DNA from: Streptomyces sp. HUAS 15-9
Lineage (GTDB): Bacteria; Actinomycetota; Actinomycetes; Streptomycetales; Streptomycetaceae
Length of the DNA: 64,000 nucleotides
Reading direction: 5' to 3'
Assembly (NCBI RefSeq): GCF_025642155.1
Contig: NZ_CP106798.1
Location: 7,998,001-8,062,000, forward strand
This document shows positions 1 through 8,672 of the stretch, piece after piece. The translations under genes were made by a program, and so were the position numbers. Position 1 is the first letter of the stretch, and each line of letters begins with the position of its first letter. The notes under the pieces are model-generated. The model had not been told where the DNA came from. It saw only the letters and a program-made list of their open reading frames with translations, and did no database searches.

Positions 1-208
1 CCGCGACGACACCGGGGCGTTCCAGCGCGGGGGAGACGTCGACCCGCGCGATGCGGGCGTGCGCCATCGGGCTGCGCAGAATCGCCAGGTGCAGCAGCCC
101 GGTGACCTGGATGTTGTCGGTCCAGTTGGTCTGGCCGGTGATCAGCCGGGCGTCCTCCTTGCGCAGCCGGGCGCGTCCGACCTCGCCTTCGACGGCCTGA
201 TCGGTCAT
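1..208 (-). CDS. Molybdenum hydroxylase large subunit (CoxL/XDH type), N-terminal part
   Basis: Only the first 69 codons lie in the window; the gene runs off the left edge. The peptide includes RKEDARLITGQTNW followed by LHLAILRSPMAHARI, the conserved opening of aldehyde/xanthine/CO dehydrogenase large subunits that bind the molybdopterin cofactor. The ATG overlaps the stop codon of the small-subunit gene in an ATGA arrangement, so the two are translationally coupled. The substrate cannot be told from this fragment: the active-site loop that separates true CO dehydrogenase from other hydroxylases is outside the window. Confidence 0.88.
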   Translation of the reverse strand, partial: MTDQAVEGEVGRARLRKEDARLITGQTNWTDNIQVTGLLHLAILRSPMAHARIARVDVSPALERPGVVA

Positions 209-687
209 GCCGTCACCTCCTCGGCCAGCTGTTCCCCGGAGGCGGCGAGCACCGCGCGGACGATGTTCTGGTAACCGGTGCAGCGGCAGAGGTTGCCCTC
301 CAGGGCCTGGCGCACCTCGTGCGGGCCGGGGTGCGGGTTCTCGTTCAGCAGATCGCGAGCGGCCATGATCATCCCCGGGGTGCAGTAGCCGCACTGCAGG
401 CCGTGCCGCTCGTGGAACGCGCGCTGCAGCGCCGTCCACTCGCCGTTCTCGGCCAGCCCCTGGACGGTGGTCACCTCGCTCCCGTCCGCCTGTACGGCCA
501 GCACCGAGCAGCTCTTGACGCTCGCCCCGTCCAGGGCGACCGTGCACGCCCCGCAGTTCGAGGTGTCGCAGCCGATCGTGGTGCCGGTCAGACCGAGGCG
601 GTCGCGCAGGTAGTGGGCCAGCAGCAGACGGGGTTCCACGTCGTCCTCGTACGTCGTGCCGTCCACCTTCACCTTGATGTGGGTCAT
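205..687 (-). CDS. Molybdenum hydroxylase [2Fe-2S] small subunit (CoxS type)
   Basis: A 160-residue iron-sulfur subunit of a xanthine dehydrogenase/CO dehydrogenase family enzyme. It passes electrons from the molybdenum site toward a flavoprotein subunit. The plant-ferredoxin cluster ligands are Cys40, Cys45, Cys48 and Cys60. The second, helical-domain cluster uses Cys99, Cys102, Cys134 and Cys136 (CGYC and CRC motifs). Length is normal for the family. The ATG start has a good GGAGGG ribosome site. It is the first gene of the visible operon, followed by the large subunit with a 4-base overlap. A Crp-like dyad lies about 50 bases upstream. The small subunit alone does not reveal the substrate. 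Confidence 0.93.
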   Translation of the reverse strand: MTHIKVKVDGTTYEDDVEPRLLLAHYLRDRLGLTGTTIGCDTSNCGACTVALDGASVKSCSVLAVQADGSEVTTVQGLAENGEWTALQRAFHERHGLQCGYCTPGMIMAARDLLNENPHPGPHEVRQALEGNLCRCTGYQNIVRAVLAASGEQLAEEVTA

Positions 688-736
688 GTGCCCTCCAGAC
701 CGTGCGGGCGTGGGAGAGGGAAATCAGCGACCTAAC

Positions 737-750
737 GTGATGTAGGTCAC
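737..750. promoter_or_regulatory. Crp-like dyad upstream of the CoxS gene
   Basis: GTGATGTAGGTCAC fits the GTG-N6-GNCAC pattern described for Streptomyces Crp. It is an inverted GTGA/TCAC pair centred about 57 bases upstream of the CoxS start codon. Regulation by Crp is inference; the short site could occur by chance. Confidence 0.45.
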
Positions 751-1067
751 TCTATGGCCACCCCTTGGATGCGGCGAGTGCTGTGACCGGGTTTCGTTGA
801 GCGTTAATCCATCCCCGCTCGGGCCCGGATACTGGTCCACCGCACGGGGCCGGTCGTCACTCGGAGGGGTCATGGGTGCACGCTGCGTGCATGTCCACCC
901 GGCCGCTCGACTTCCCGCTCGACGGCGTGACCGTCGACCTCGGTCCGGCAGTCCACCCGGGTGGTCGTACTGATGGGCGCGGCCGCGGGACCCGGCTCCA
1001 GCGGTGCCGCTTCGTCCCCGGCCTCGGCCCGGCGAGGTGCGGCCGAAACAGAACTTACTTCGGAGTC
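751..1067. other. Upstream region of the GH5 gene; one perfect 15-bp palindrome
   Basis: No convincing gene lies here. Reading frames exist but start far upstream and lack ribosome sites. Positions 877-891 form a perfect palindrome with arms TGCACGC and GCGTGCA around a single T, a possible operator for the GH5 gene that starts at 1081. Otherwise I see nothing recognisable. Confidence 0.4.
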
Positions 1068-1080
1068 AGGAGGGTTGACG

Positions 1081-2967
1081 GTGTCCGGAAATCACCGGAC
1101 TGTAATGGACATGGCAAATATCCGGGCGCGTTTGTTCGTTGTCCTGGTTGTCCTCTGTGGATTCCTGGTGGTGGCGGGCACCTCGCCCGCCACCGCCGCC
1201 ACCCCTTCCGACTCCCTCTGGTTCGACGGCACCGCCCTCACGGTGCACAGCGGCCGCTTCGTCGACGGCCAGGGCCGCGAGGTCGTGCTGCGCGGCTACA
1301 ACGTCTCCGGCGAGACCAAGCTGGAGGAGAACGGCGGCCTGCCCTTCGCCTCGGTCGCCGACGCACGGAAGTCGGCCACCGCGCTGCGTGCCCTCGGCGG
1401 CGGCAACGCGGTCCGCTTCCTGCTCTCCTGGGCCCGCGCCGAGCCCGTGCGGGGCCAGGTGGACACCGCGTATCTGGCCGCCGCCACCGACCAGATGCGC
1501 GCCTTCCTCGACGTCGGCATCCGCGTCTACCCCGACTTCCATCAGGACCTCTACTCCCGCCACCTGTTCGACGCGGGCAGCTGGTACACCGGCGACGGCG
1601 CCCCCGAGTGGGCGGTGGACCTCGGCGGTTACCCCACCGAGTCCTGCGGGATCTGCTTCTTCTGGGGCCAGAACATCGCCCAGAACTCGGCCGTGACGAA
1701 GGCGCAGTACGACTTCTGGCACAACAACTACGGCCTCCAGGACGCCTTCCTGGACACGGCGCAGTCGACGATGGCGTACCTCGCCCAGCATCTGACGGAC
1801 ACCGAGTTCACGGGCGTCGTCGGCTTCGACCCGTACAACGAGCCGTACGCGGGCAGCTACGACTCCGGCCAGACCAGCCGTACCTGGGAGCGGGACCTGC
1901 TGTGGCCCTTCTACCAGAGGTTCCGGGCCCGCATGGACGCGGCCGGCTGGCAGGCCAAGCCCGCCTTCGTCGAGCCCAACCTCTTCTGGAACGCCGACAT
2001 CTCCTCCCAGAAGCAGGAGGGCGGACTGCTGGACGCGGGCACGCTCGGGTCGCGCTATGTCTTCAACACCCACTTCTACGACCAGAAGGCCATCTCCGGT
2101 GTCCTGATGTGGGGCAAGGCGGCCGACGGCCAGTACACGGCCGACTTCGGCACCATCCGCGACCGTGCCTCGGCCGCCGGGACCGCGGCCGTGGTCAGCG
2201 AGTACGGCCACCCCTTGTCCGGGACGGTGTCGGACAAGGCGCCGACCGTCCTCAAGGCGATGTACCAGTCCCTCGACTCCCGCCTTCCCGGGGCGAGTTG
2301 GTGGTCCGTCCCGGCGTCCTCCGGTCCGGTCCTGTCCGGCTCCCAGTGGCAGTGGGACCTCTACAACGGACGCCACCACGAGCTGATGAACGGCAACCCC
2401 GACAAGGTCCTCACCGCCGGCGACGCCTGGAACGACGAGGACCTCTCCGCCGTGCGGCTGGACGACTCCGGCGCGGCGGCCCTCCGGCAGGATTCCCGCC
2501 TGCTCGACCGGATCTACCCGAGCGCCACCTCGGGCACCACGGCCGCCTTCACCTACGAGGACCGCTCCCGGGACGGCTCGACCACCCTGACGTGGAACCC
2601 GGTGCCGAGCTCGCTCCCGAATGTGTCGCGCCTGGTGGGCTCCGGCCAGTACGGCGTCCTGGTGTGGCGCTCGGGCAGCGGTACGGCACCCACCGAGCTG
2701 CATCTGCCGGCCTCCTTCCCGGCGTCGGCCACTACCGTCGTCTCCGACCTGGGCACGGCGTACGCGCCCCCGTCGTACACCGCCTCGACCCCGGTCGGCG
2801 TGACCCCCGAACCGGGCGGCACCGGCAGCCGCCGCCTGCTGCTCACCGACTCCGACTCGGGCGCCTTGCACTACGCGCTGGTGACCAACGGGGCCACGGC
2901 CCCGACCGCGGACCTGCTGAGCGCCGCGCGGTCCGAGCTGGCGGCGTGGGCGGCGGCCCACTTCTGA
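1081..2967 (+). CDS. Secreted GH5 glycoside hydrolase (endoglycoceramidase/cellulase-like)
   Basis: A 628-residue secreted retaining glycosidase. I chose the GTG at 1081 because AGGAGG lies at 1068-1073 with a 7-base spacer; ATG codons at 1105 and 1111 are alternatives. An Arg-containing hydrophobic stretch ending near an Ala-x-Ala site (TSPATAATPS) is a signal peptide. The GH5 acid/base is Glu254 in DPYNEPYAG and the nucleophile is Glu374 in VVSEYGHP. The RGYNVSGETK opening and the C-terminal beta domain resemble actinobacterial endoglycoceramidases, but the substrate (glycolipid or beta-glucan) cannot be fixed by eye. A strong hairpin terminator follows directly. Confidence 0.88.
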   Translation: MSGNHRTVMDMANIRARLFVVLVVLCGFLVVAGTSPATAATPSDSLWFDGTALTVHSGRFVDGQGREVVLRGYNVSGETKLEENGGLPFASVADARKSATALRALGGGNAVRFLLSWARAEPVRGQVDTAYLAAATDQMRAFLDVGIRVYPDFHQDLYSRHLFDAGSWYTGDGAPEWAVDLGGYPTESCGICFFWGQNIAQNSAVTKAQYDFWHNNYGLQDAFLDTAQSTMAYLAQHLTDTEFTGVVGFDPYNEPYAGSYDSGQTSRTWERDLLWPFYQRFRARMDAAGWQAKPAFVEPNLFWNADISSQKQEGGLLDAGTLGSRYVFNTHFYDQKAISGVLMWGKAADGQYTADFGTIRDRASAAGTAAVVSEYGHPLSGTVSDKAPTVLKAMYQSLDSRLPGASWWSVPASSGPVLSGSQWQWDLYNGRHHELMNGNPDKVLTAGDAWNDEDLSAVRLDDSGAAALRQDSRLLDRIYPSATSGTTAAFTYEDRSRDGSTTLTWNPVPSSLPNVSRLVGSGQYGVLVWRSGSGTAPTELHLPASFPASATTVVSDLGTAYAPPSYTASTPVGVTPEPGGTGSRRLLLTDSDSGALHYALVTNGATAPTADLLSAARSELAAWAAAHF

Positions 2968-2974
2968 CAGCGGA

Positions 2975-3013
2975 CCGGCCTCCGGGGTGGTGCGTGTGCA
3001 CCCCGGAGGCCGG
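2975..3013 (+). terminator. Hairpin terminator after the GH5 gene
   Basis: A perfect 15-bp stem (2975-2989 with 2999-3013; arms begin CCGGCCTCC and end GGAGGCCGG) and a 9-base loop. It starts 8 bases after the GH5 stop codon and lies between convergent genes, so it may act in both directions. There is no U-tract, as is common in Streptomyces. Confidence 0.8.
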
Positions 3014-3026
3014 ACGGCGGCTCCTC

Positions 3027-3064
3027 ATGAGCTCAACTCGACGACATGAGGTCAACTCGACGAC
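3027..3064. repeat. 19-bp tandem duplication across the stop codon of the beta-propeller gene
   Basis: Two adjacent 19-base copies differ by one base (ATGAGCTCAACTCGACGAC then ATGAGGTCAACTCGACGAC). The second copy contains the stop codon of the minus-strand gene that ends at 3052. Confidence 0.8.
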
Positions 3065-4305
3065 GGACCGGTCCAGTCGGACTGGACGTGGCCCAGCCGG
3101 ACCCGCTGCGGATGGTCGCCGACCGCGACGGACGTCACCTTCTGCCCGGTCGCGAAGTCGATGGCGGTGACCTGGTCCGCGCCGCTCTCGGAGACGATGC
3201 AGTCCTTGCCGTCGCCGCTGACCGTGGCCCAGTAGGGCTTGGAGGTGGTGATCAGCGGGCCCTCCTGGAGGGTGGCGCGGTCCACCACCGTCGCGTAGTC
3301 GTCCATGGTGCCCGCCACACACAGCTCGGTGCCTGCGGGGTTCATCGAAATGCCGTGGTGGCGCGAGTCGTTGACCCAGGTGGTGCGGTCCTCACTGGTC
3401 GCGGGGTTCTTCGGCAGGGTTTTCATCCGGGTGATCTTGTCGGTGGCGACGTCGTACTCGAGGAAGCCGTTGAAGAACGAGACCTGGAAGTAGAGCTTCG
3501 ACTCGTCGGGGGAGAACACCGCGGGGCGGACCGCGTCGGAGAAGTTCTTGAGGCCGAACGCGTCCAGCCGGTCCCGCATGTCGATGACCTTGACCTGCTT
3601 GTACGTCGTCGCGTCCACGACCGTGATGTGCCGGTCGCCCTTCGTCCAGTCCCAACCTGGGTCGTCGAGGGCGGTGTTGACGTCCCCGATGGACATGTTC
3701 CAGATGTACTTGCCGTCCTTGGTGAAGATGTTCTCGTGCGGTTTGTCGCCGGTGGCGAACGACCCCAGCTGCTTGCCGGTGTCGATGTCCAGCACATGCA
3801 CGGTGTTCGCGGTCGAGGCGGAGACCGCGACGCGTGTGCCGTCGGGGGAGACGGCCATGTGGTCGGCGCGGTAACCGGCCACCGGGAAACGCCAGTTGAT
3901 CTTTCCGGTGGCCAGGTCGATCGAGACGACGTCGGCGAAGCTCGGCCTGGAGACCACCACGGATCGGCCGTCCGGCGTGGAGTACATGTCGTCGGCGAAC
4001 TGGTCGTGGCCCTCGCCGACGCTGTTGCGGATGGCCATGAAGTAGATCCATTTGATCGGATCGGCGTTGATCTCCGCCATCCGGGCGTCCTTGTCCGGGA
4101 TGACATTGATCCGGCCGACCTTCGCGAAGTCGCCGCTGGACTTGATGACGTCCGCGGTGCCGTCCCAGTTGTTGCCGACGAACAGCACCTCGCGCAGGGA
4201 GGCGGCATCGGTGGCGGCCGTGGCGGCGGTCGCGGGGGCGGTGAGGGTCAGGACGAGGGCGGCTGCGGCTGCGGAGCAAAGGTGCCTGGGTCTGAAGGCA
4301 GGCAT
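3052..4305 (-). CDS. Secreted YVTN/YncE-like beta-propeller protein
   Basis: A 417-residue exported protein. The ATG at 4305 has an AGGAGA site and opens a typical signal peptide (MPAFRPRHL, a hydrophobic run, then AxA). A longer in-frame extension upstream has no ribosome site. The mature part is a run of blades with repeats such as HMAVSPDGTRVAVS, VHVLDIDTGKQLG and VTAIDFATGQKV, typical of seven-bladed YVTN propellers. Binding partner and activity are unknown. It is divergent from a TetR-type gene with a dyad operator between them, so repression by that regulator is likely (inference). The stop codon lies in a 19-bp tandem repeat. Confidence 0.82.
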   Translation of the reverse strand: MPAFRPRHLCSAAAAALVLTLTAPATAATAATDAASLREVLFVGNNWDGTADVIKSSGDFAKVGRINVIPDKDARMAEINADPIKWIYFMAIRNSVGEGHDQFADDMYSTPDGRSVVVSRPSFADVVSIDLATGKINWRFPVAGYRADHMAVSPDGTRVAVSASTANTVHVLDIDTGKQLGSFATGDKPHENIFTKDGKYIWNMSIGDVNTALDDPGWDWTKGDRHITVVDATTYKQVKVIDMRDRLDAFGLKNFSDAVRPAVFSPDESKLYFQVSFFNGFLEYDVATDKITRMKTLPKNPATSEDRTTWVNDSRHHGISMNPAGTELCVAGTMDDYATVVDRATLQEGPLITTSKPYWATVSGDGKDCIVSESGADQVTAIDFATGQKVTSVAVGDHPQRVRLGHVQSDWTGPSSS

Positions 4306-4390
4306 GACTGCTCTCTCCTCTGGGTGGGGTGTGGTGGGAGCGGTGCCATGACAGGGCGATGAATCTGAACACATGGGCATTCAGAGTTAA

Positions 4391-4406
4391 CTTACTGAAA
4401 AGTAAG
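4391..4406. promoter_or_regulatory. Candidate TetR operator between divergent genes
   Basis: CTTACTGAAAAGTAAG is a perfect 6-bp inverted repeat with a 4-base centre. It is in the intergenic region between the beta-propeller gene (start 4305) and the TetR gene (start 4486), where a TetR repressor would be expected to bind. No second copy was noticed nearby. Confidence 0.6.
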
Positions 4407-4485
4407 GTGGGGTGGCCTTCTCCACAAGACCGTGGGCGCGACAAAATTGGCTGCCTGGTAGGCGAGTTGGGGACGGGAGAGGATC

Positions 4486-5145
4486 GTGGGGGGCAGGCTC
4501 AGGCAGCCGACCGGCCGCTATGCGGGCAAGTCCGCGGAGGAGCGGCAGGCGGAACGCCGCCGGCGCTTCCTGGACGCGGCGCTCCAGCTCTTCGGCGACG
4601 CGCCGGGCTTCCGCGCCGCGACCGTCGCGTCCCTCAGTGAGGCCGCGGGACTGTCGACCCGTCAGTTCTACGAGGAGTTCCGCACCCTCGAGGACGTCCT
4701 CGCCGCACTGCATCTGCAGGTCAACAGCTGGGCCGAACAGGCCGTACTGGCCGCGCTCGCCGAGGCGGAGGGGCTGTCGCTCGCCGAGCGCGCCGCCATG
4801 ATCTTCCGCGCGTACGCGGCGAACGTCACCGCCGACCCACGCCGCATCCGCATCACCTTCGTCGAGATCATCGGCGTCAGCCCGCGCCTGGAGGAACAGC
4901 GCCTCGCCCGCCGGGCCCGCTGGGTCGAACTGATCTGCGCGGAGGCGAGAGCGGCCGCCGCACGCGGCGAGGCCGCGCCCCGCGACTACCGCATCGCCGC
5001 GGCGGCGTTCATCGGCAGCGTCAACGGCGTGATCCACGACTGGAGCGCGGGCTGGGTGGACGCCACCCTGGACGAGGTGGTCGACGAACTGGTCCGCCAA
5101 CTGCTGGGGATACTGCGGCCGGGGGGCTGGGAGGGGACGGCCTGA
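4486..5145 (+). CDS. TetR/AcrR family transcriptional regulator
   Basis: A 219-residue one-component regulator. The GTG start follows GGGAGAGGA. The N-terminal DNA-binding domain reads FLDAALQLFGD, TVASLSEAAGLSTRQFYEEF, the characteristic TetR helix-turn-helix at about residues 40-65. The C-terminal helical domain would bind a ligand that cannot be predicted. It is transcribed away from the beta-propeller gene, and the dyad at 4391-4406 lies between the two starts, so autoregulation and control of the propeller gene are both plausible. Confidence 0.88.
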   Translation: MGGRLRQPTGRYAGKSAEERQAERRRRFLDAALQLFGDAPGFRAATVASLSEAAGLSTRQFYEEFRTLEDVLAALHLQVNSWAEQAVLAALAEAEGLSLAERAAMIFRAYAANVTADPRRIRITFVEIIGVSPRLEEQRLARRARWVELICAEARAAAARGEAAPRDYRIAAAAFIGSVNGVIHDWSAGWVDATLDEVVDELVRQLLGILRPGGWEGTA

Positions 5146-5149
5146 GACG

Positions 5150-5488
5150 GTGATGCAGGGCCCGCGACGCCGGGATGATCCAAGCCACCGCCCAGCCGCC
5201 CGGCCGCTCCACCGCGGCCAGTACCGGGCCCACCTCGTCCTGCGTGCGAATGCGGGCGCCCAGGGCTCGCGCGCGTTCGGTGAACCAATGGTCAGCATGT
5301 TGTCGCCGTCGGCCGCGAGCCCGCCCCAGCCCAGCCGGATCACCCCGCGCAGCCCGGCCCGCCGCAGCGCCGCCAGAACCAGTGCGCTCAGCAGCCCGGC
5401 GTCGGGAACGGTGGCGCTGCCCAACCCCTCGAACGCCGGTGGCGGGCCCGCGTCCAGGGACTTCCGTGGTCGGTGGGGGAGTTGGGCC
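5150..5488 (-). pseudogene. Remnant of a GT1-family glycosyltransferase with internal deletion
   Basis: On the minus strand from about 5488 the peptide PPPAFEGLGSATVPDAG, then LRRAGLRGVIRLGWGGLA and DNMLTIG, matches the start of the C-terminal domain of UDP-glycosyltransferases of the sterol/MGT type. At about 5285 this stops, and a different frame continues as FTERARALGARIRTQDEVG and VLAAVERPGG, which looks like the C-terminal end of the same family. The intervening segment, including the His-Gly-Gly-Ala-Gly donor motif, and the whole N-terminal half are missing. Edges are approximate. It abuts an opposite-strand GH27 fragment. Confidence 0.6.
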
Positions 5489-5489
5489 T

Positions 5490-6049
5490 CGTCGAACGAC
5501 CCCGACACGCCGACGGTCGGCATGTCAGGCTTCACTGCCGCCCAGAACCGCACCCACATGGCGCTGTGGGCGATCTCCGGCGCGCCGCTGCTGGCCGGCA
5601 ACGACCTCACCACGACGACCGCCGAGACGGCCGCCATCCTTAAGAACTCCGACGTCATCGCCGTCGACCAGGACCCGCGAGGGCTCCAGGGCGTCAAGGT
5701 CGCCGAGGACACCAGCGGCCTCCAGGTCTACGGCAAGGTGCTCGCGGGCACCGGCAACCGTGCGGCCGTGCTGCTCAACCGTACCTCCTCCGCGCAGAAC
5801 ATCACGGTCCGCTGGTCCGACCTCGGTCTGACCGGCGCCTCCGCGACCGTCCGCGACCTGTGGACGAAGAAGGACCTGGGCTCGTACGCCACCGGCTACA
5901 CCACCAGCGTCCCCGCGGGCGGCTCGGTGATGCTCAAGGTCGGCGGCGGCACCGAGGCGGCGAGCACGAGCTACAGCGCCACCTCCACCGGCAAGTACAC
6001 CGGCGTGAGCACCGCGAGCACCGGCTACCAGCAGTGGTCCCGGACCTGA
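5490..6049 (+). pseudogene. C-terminal remnant of a GH27 alpha-galactosidase
   Basis: The frame carries GMSGFTAAQNRTHMALWA, SGAPLLAGNDLT and SDVIAVDQDPRGLQG, all conserved in the late barrel of GH27 alpha-galactosidases, followed by the antiparallel beta domain ending VPAGGSVMLKV. The signal peptide, the early barrel and the nucleophile region are absent. A Ser/Thr-rich linker that normally leads to another module stops after about 30 residues. Homology begins at NDPD near 5490, where the glycosyltransferase remnant on the other strand ends. I regard it as a dead fragment. Confidence 0.72.
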
Positions 6050-6057
6050 CACCGCTC

Positions 6058-6393
6058 CTAAGCGGCGGCGAGCACCAGCAGACCCGTCGCCGCCAGCAGG
6101 GCACCGCCCAGTACGCACCAGGCCACCAGCCGCTGCCTCAGCGCCCGGTATCTGGCCTCGTACATGTGCCGCAGCTCCTCCGCGCGTCCGGCGGTGCGCT
6201 GCCACGAGGTGCGGGCCAGCGCCAGGTACTCCGTCTCGAAGTGCCGCTCCAGATCCTCCCGTTGACCGTCGGTGAGCCAGCCCAGCCGGGAGGCCGTACG
6301 AGCCGCCGCCGCTCGGCCCTCCTCCCGTGCGGCGGCGAGCAGCAGATGGCCCTCTATCTGCTGGACGAGCGTCCGCTCCTCCCTGGTGTTCAT
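6058..6393 (-). CDS. Small membrane protein downstream of cytochrome oxidase subunit I
   Basis: 111 residues. The ATG overlaps the ctaD stop codon (ATGA), so it is translated with ctaD. Most of the protein is a charged helical region ([34 protein letters not shown]), followed by one C-terminal transmembrane helix ([18 protein letters not shown]) that reaches the end of the chain. This tail-anchored layout suggests a cytoplasmic domain held at the membrane. No family name is recognised. The coupling suggests an oxidase assembly or stability role, but that is inference. Confidence 0.72.
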   Translation of the reverse strand: MNTREERTLVQQIEGHLLLAAAREEGRAAAARTASRLGWLTDGQREDLERHFETEYLALARTSWQRTAGRAEELRHMYEARYRALRQRLVAWCVLGGALLAATGLLVLAAA

Positions 6394-8015
6394 CGTGCGG
6401 TCAACTCCCGTTCCGTCGACCGCACCTGTGGATGGTGCAGGTCGAACGCCGGCGACTCGCTGCGGATCCGGGGCAGGGTGACGAAGTTGTGGCGCGGCGG
6501 CGGGCAGGAGGTGGCCCACTCCAGCGAACGGCCGTAGCCCCAGGGGTCGTCGACCTCGACCTTCTCGCCGTACCTGGCGGTCTTCCAGACGTTGTAGAAG
6601 AACGGGAGCAGGGACGAACCCAGCAGGAACGAGAAGATCGTCGAGACCGTGTTGAGCGTCGCGAAACCCTCCACCGCCAGGTAGTCGGGTATACGGCGCA
6701 GCATGCCCTGGGCACCCAGCCAGTGCTGGACCAGGAAGGTGCCGTGGAAGCCGATGAACAGCGTCCAGAAGGTGATCTTGCCGAGGCGTTCGTCGAGCAT
6801 CTTGCCGGTGAACTTGGGCCACCAGAAGTGGAATCCGGCGAACATGGCGAAGACGACCGTACCGAAGACCACGTAGTGGAAGTGCGCCACCACGAAGTAC
6901 GTGTCGGAGACATGGAAGTCGATCGGGGGCTCGGCGAGGAGAACGCCGGTCAGTCCGCCGAAGACGAAGGTGACGAGGAAGCCCAGGACCCAGAGCATCG
7001 GGGTCTCGAAGGACAGGCTTCCCCGCCACATGGTGCCGATCCAGTTGAAGAACTTCACACCGGTCGGGACCGCGATCAGGAAGGTCATGAAGGAGAAGAA
7101 CGGCAGCAGCACACCGCCGGTGACATACATGTGGTGGGCCCACACGGTCACGGACAGACCGGCGATCGCGATGGTCGCCGCGATCAGGCCCATGTAGCCG
7201 AACATCGGCTTGCGGGCGAAGACCGGGATGACCTCGGAGATGATGCCGAAGAACGGCAGCGCGATGATGTACACCTCCGGGTGGCCGAAGAACCAGAAGA
7301 GGTGTTGCCACAACAGGGCTCCGCCGTTGGCGGAATCAAACACATGGGCGCCGAACTTGCGGTCCGCCTCCAGGGCGAACAGCGCGGCCGCCAGGACCGG
7401 GAAGGCGAGCAGGATCAGGACGGCGGTCAGCAGCACGTTCCACACGAAGATCGGCATGCGGAACATCGTCATGCCCGGGGCCCGCATGCAGATGATCGTG
7501 GTGATGAAGTTGACCGCGCCGAGGATGGTGCCGAAGCCGGAGAAGGCCAGACCCATGATCCACATGTCGGCGCCGATGCCCGGCGAGCGGACCGCGTCCG
7601 ACAGCGGGGAGTAGGCGAACCAGCCGAAGTCGGCCGCCCCCTCGGGGGTGAGGAAGCCACCGACCGCGATCGTCGAGCCGAACAGGTACAGCCAGTAGGC
7701 GAACATGTTCAGGCGGGGGAAGGCGACGTCCGGGGCGCCGATCTGGAGCGGCATGATCCAGTTGGCGAAGCCGGCGAACAGCGGCGTCGCGAACATCAGC
7801 AGCATGATCGTGCCGTGCATCGTGAACGCCTGGTTGAACTGCTCGTTCGACATGAACTGCAGTCCTGGACGGGCCAGTTCGGCGCGCATGAGCAGTGCCA
7901 TCACGCCGCCCAGGCAGAAGAATCCGAACGCCGTGAGCAGATAGAGCGTTCCGATGGTCTTGTGGTCGGTGGTCGTCAGCCACTGGACGGCCTTGACGTT
8001 TTTGATCCTCTTCAC
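6390..8015 (-). CDS. ctaD: Cytochrome c oxidase subunit I
   Basis: A 541-residue heme-copper oxidase catalytic subunit that reduces O2 to water in the membrane. The GTG at 8015 is preceded by GGCGGGA; the frame stays open upstream but without family homology. Recognisable motifs are [11 protein letters not shown] at the N terminus, [10 protein letters not shown] with a heme-a ligand His, [14 protein letters not shown] with the Cu-B His-Tyr pair, [10 protein letters not shown] with the paired His ligands, and [10 protein letters not shown] near the end. The N-terminal tail before the first helix is shorter than in many actinobacterial CtaD proteins. No subunit II or III gene is adjacent, so this looks like an orphan paralogue that shares partners encoded elsewhere (inference). 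A small membrane protein is coupled downstream. Confidence 0.96.
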   Translation of the reverse strand: MKRIKNVKAVQWLTTTDHKTIGTLYLLTAFGFFCLGGVMALLMRAELARPGLQFMSNEQFNQAFTMHGTIMLLMFATPLFAGFANWIMPLQIGAPDVAFPRLNMFAYWLYLFGSTIAVGGFLTPEGAADFGWFAYSPLSDAVRSPGIGADMWIMGLAFSGFGTILGAVNFITTIICMRAPGMTMFRMPIFVWNVLLTAVLILLAFPVLAAALFALEADRKFGAHVFDSANGGALLWQHLFWFFGHPEVYIIALPFFGIISEVIPVFARKPMFGYMGLIAATIAIAGLSVTVWAHHMYVTGGVLLPFFSFMTFLIAVPTGVKFFNWIGTMWRGSLSFETPMLWVLGFLVTFVFGGLTGVLLAEPPIDFHVSDTYFVVAHFHYVVFGTVVFAMFAGFHFWWPKFTGKMLDERLGKITFWTLFIGFHGTFLVQHWLGAQGMLRRIPDYLAVEGFATLNTVSTIFSFLLGSSLLPFFYNVWKTARYGEKVEVDDPWGYGRSLEWATSCPPPRHNFVTLPRIRSESPAFDLHHPQVRSTERELTAR

Positions 8016-8120
8016 GTCCCGCCTGTGTCCGCGTCGGCCCCACCGGTCACACTCGGACGACGCGACGAGAATCACGGAAAAGGGTGTGACGATCCCGAGG
8101 GTGCCGGACACGAACGGAAC

Positions 8121-8672
8121 ATGAGCAACGACGAGAACTTCGCCGCTGCCTATCGCGAGCACTACTGGGCGGTCAGCCGCTATGTCGCGCGGCGACTGGA
8201 CGGGCGGGCCGACGACGTCGAGGAAGTGGTGGCGGAGGTGTTCACGGTGGCCTGGCGGCGCCGGGCGGACCTGCCTGCGTCGCCGCTGCCCTGGCTGTAC
8301 GGCGTGGCACGCAACTGCCTGGCGAACGCGGTACGCGGTTTTGGACGCCGGCGCAGGCTGGTGGACCGGCTGGGCAACGACGAGACCGCGCACGGTCGGC
8401 AGATCGTGGACAGCCACGACACCGAGGGGCCCGGCGCCTGGGTGCACGACGCGCTGGCCCGGCTCTCTTCCGCGGACCAGGAGGTGCTGCGCCTGACGGC
8501 CTGGGAGGAACTCGGCATCGACGAGGTCGCCGTGGTCCTCGGCTGCGGCAGCCGGGCGGCGGCGATGCGGCTGCACCGCGCCCGCCGTCGGCTGAAGGCC
8601 GAGATCGACACCATGTGCCCGACACCGCCGCCCGCGAGCACGGCCCCCTCGAAGGAACACCGCCATGGCTGA
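8121..8672 (+). CDS. ECF-type RNA polymerase sigma factor
   Basis: A 183-residue sigma-70 family protein with only regions 2 and 4. Region 2 reads [19 protein letters not shown] followed by [15 protein letters not shown]. Region 4 reads [19 protein letters not shown] and [20 protein letters not shown]. The ATG at 8121 was chosen because region 2 begins just after it; the ribosome site is weak. It overlaps the next gene by 8 bases, the usual arrangement of sigma factor and membrane-bound partner. It is divergent from ctaD, with about 105 bases between the start codons. The target promoters are unknown. Confidence 0.9.
   Translation: MSNDENFAAAYREHYWAVSRYVARRLDGRADDVEEVVAEVFTVAWRRRADLPASPLPWLYGVARNCLANAVRGFGRRRRLVDRLGNDETAHGRQIVDSHDTEGPGAWVHDALARLSSADQEVLRLTAWEELGIDEVAVVLGCGSRAAAMRLHRARRRLKAEIDTMCPTPPPASTAPSKEHRHG

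Noticed and set aside
1066..2961. A 631-codon minus-strand frame opposite the GH5 gene
   Set aside because: Gly/Arg/Val-rich shadow frame with no motifs; the plus-strand GH5 protein has clear catalytic residues and signal peptide.
6327..8120. Long plus-strand frame running into the sigma-factor gene
   Set aside because: Opposite strand encodes cytochrome oxidase subunit I with conserved motifs; the plus frame is charged low-complexity until the real sigma start at 8121.
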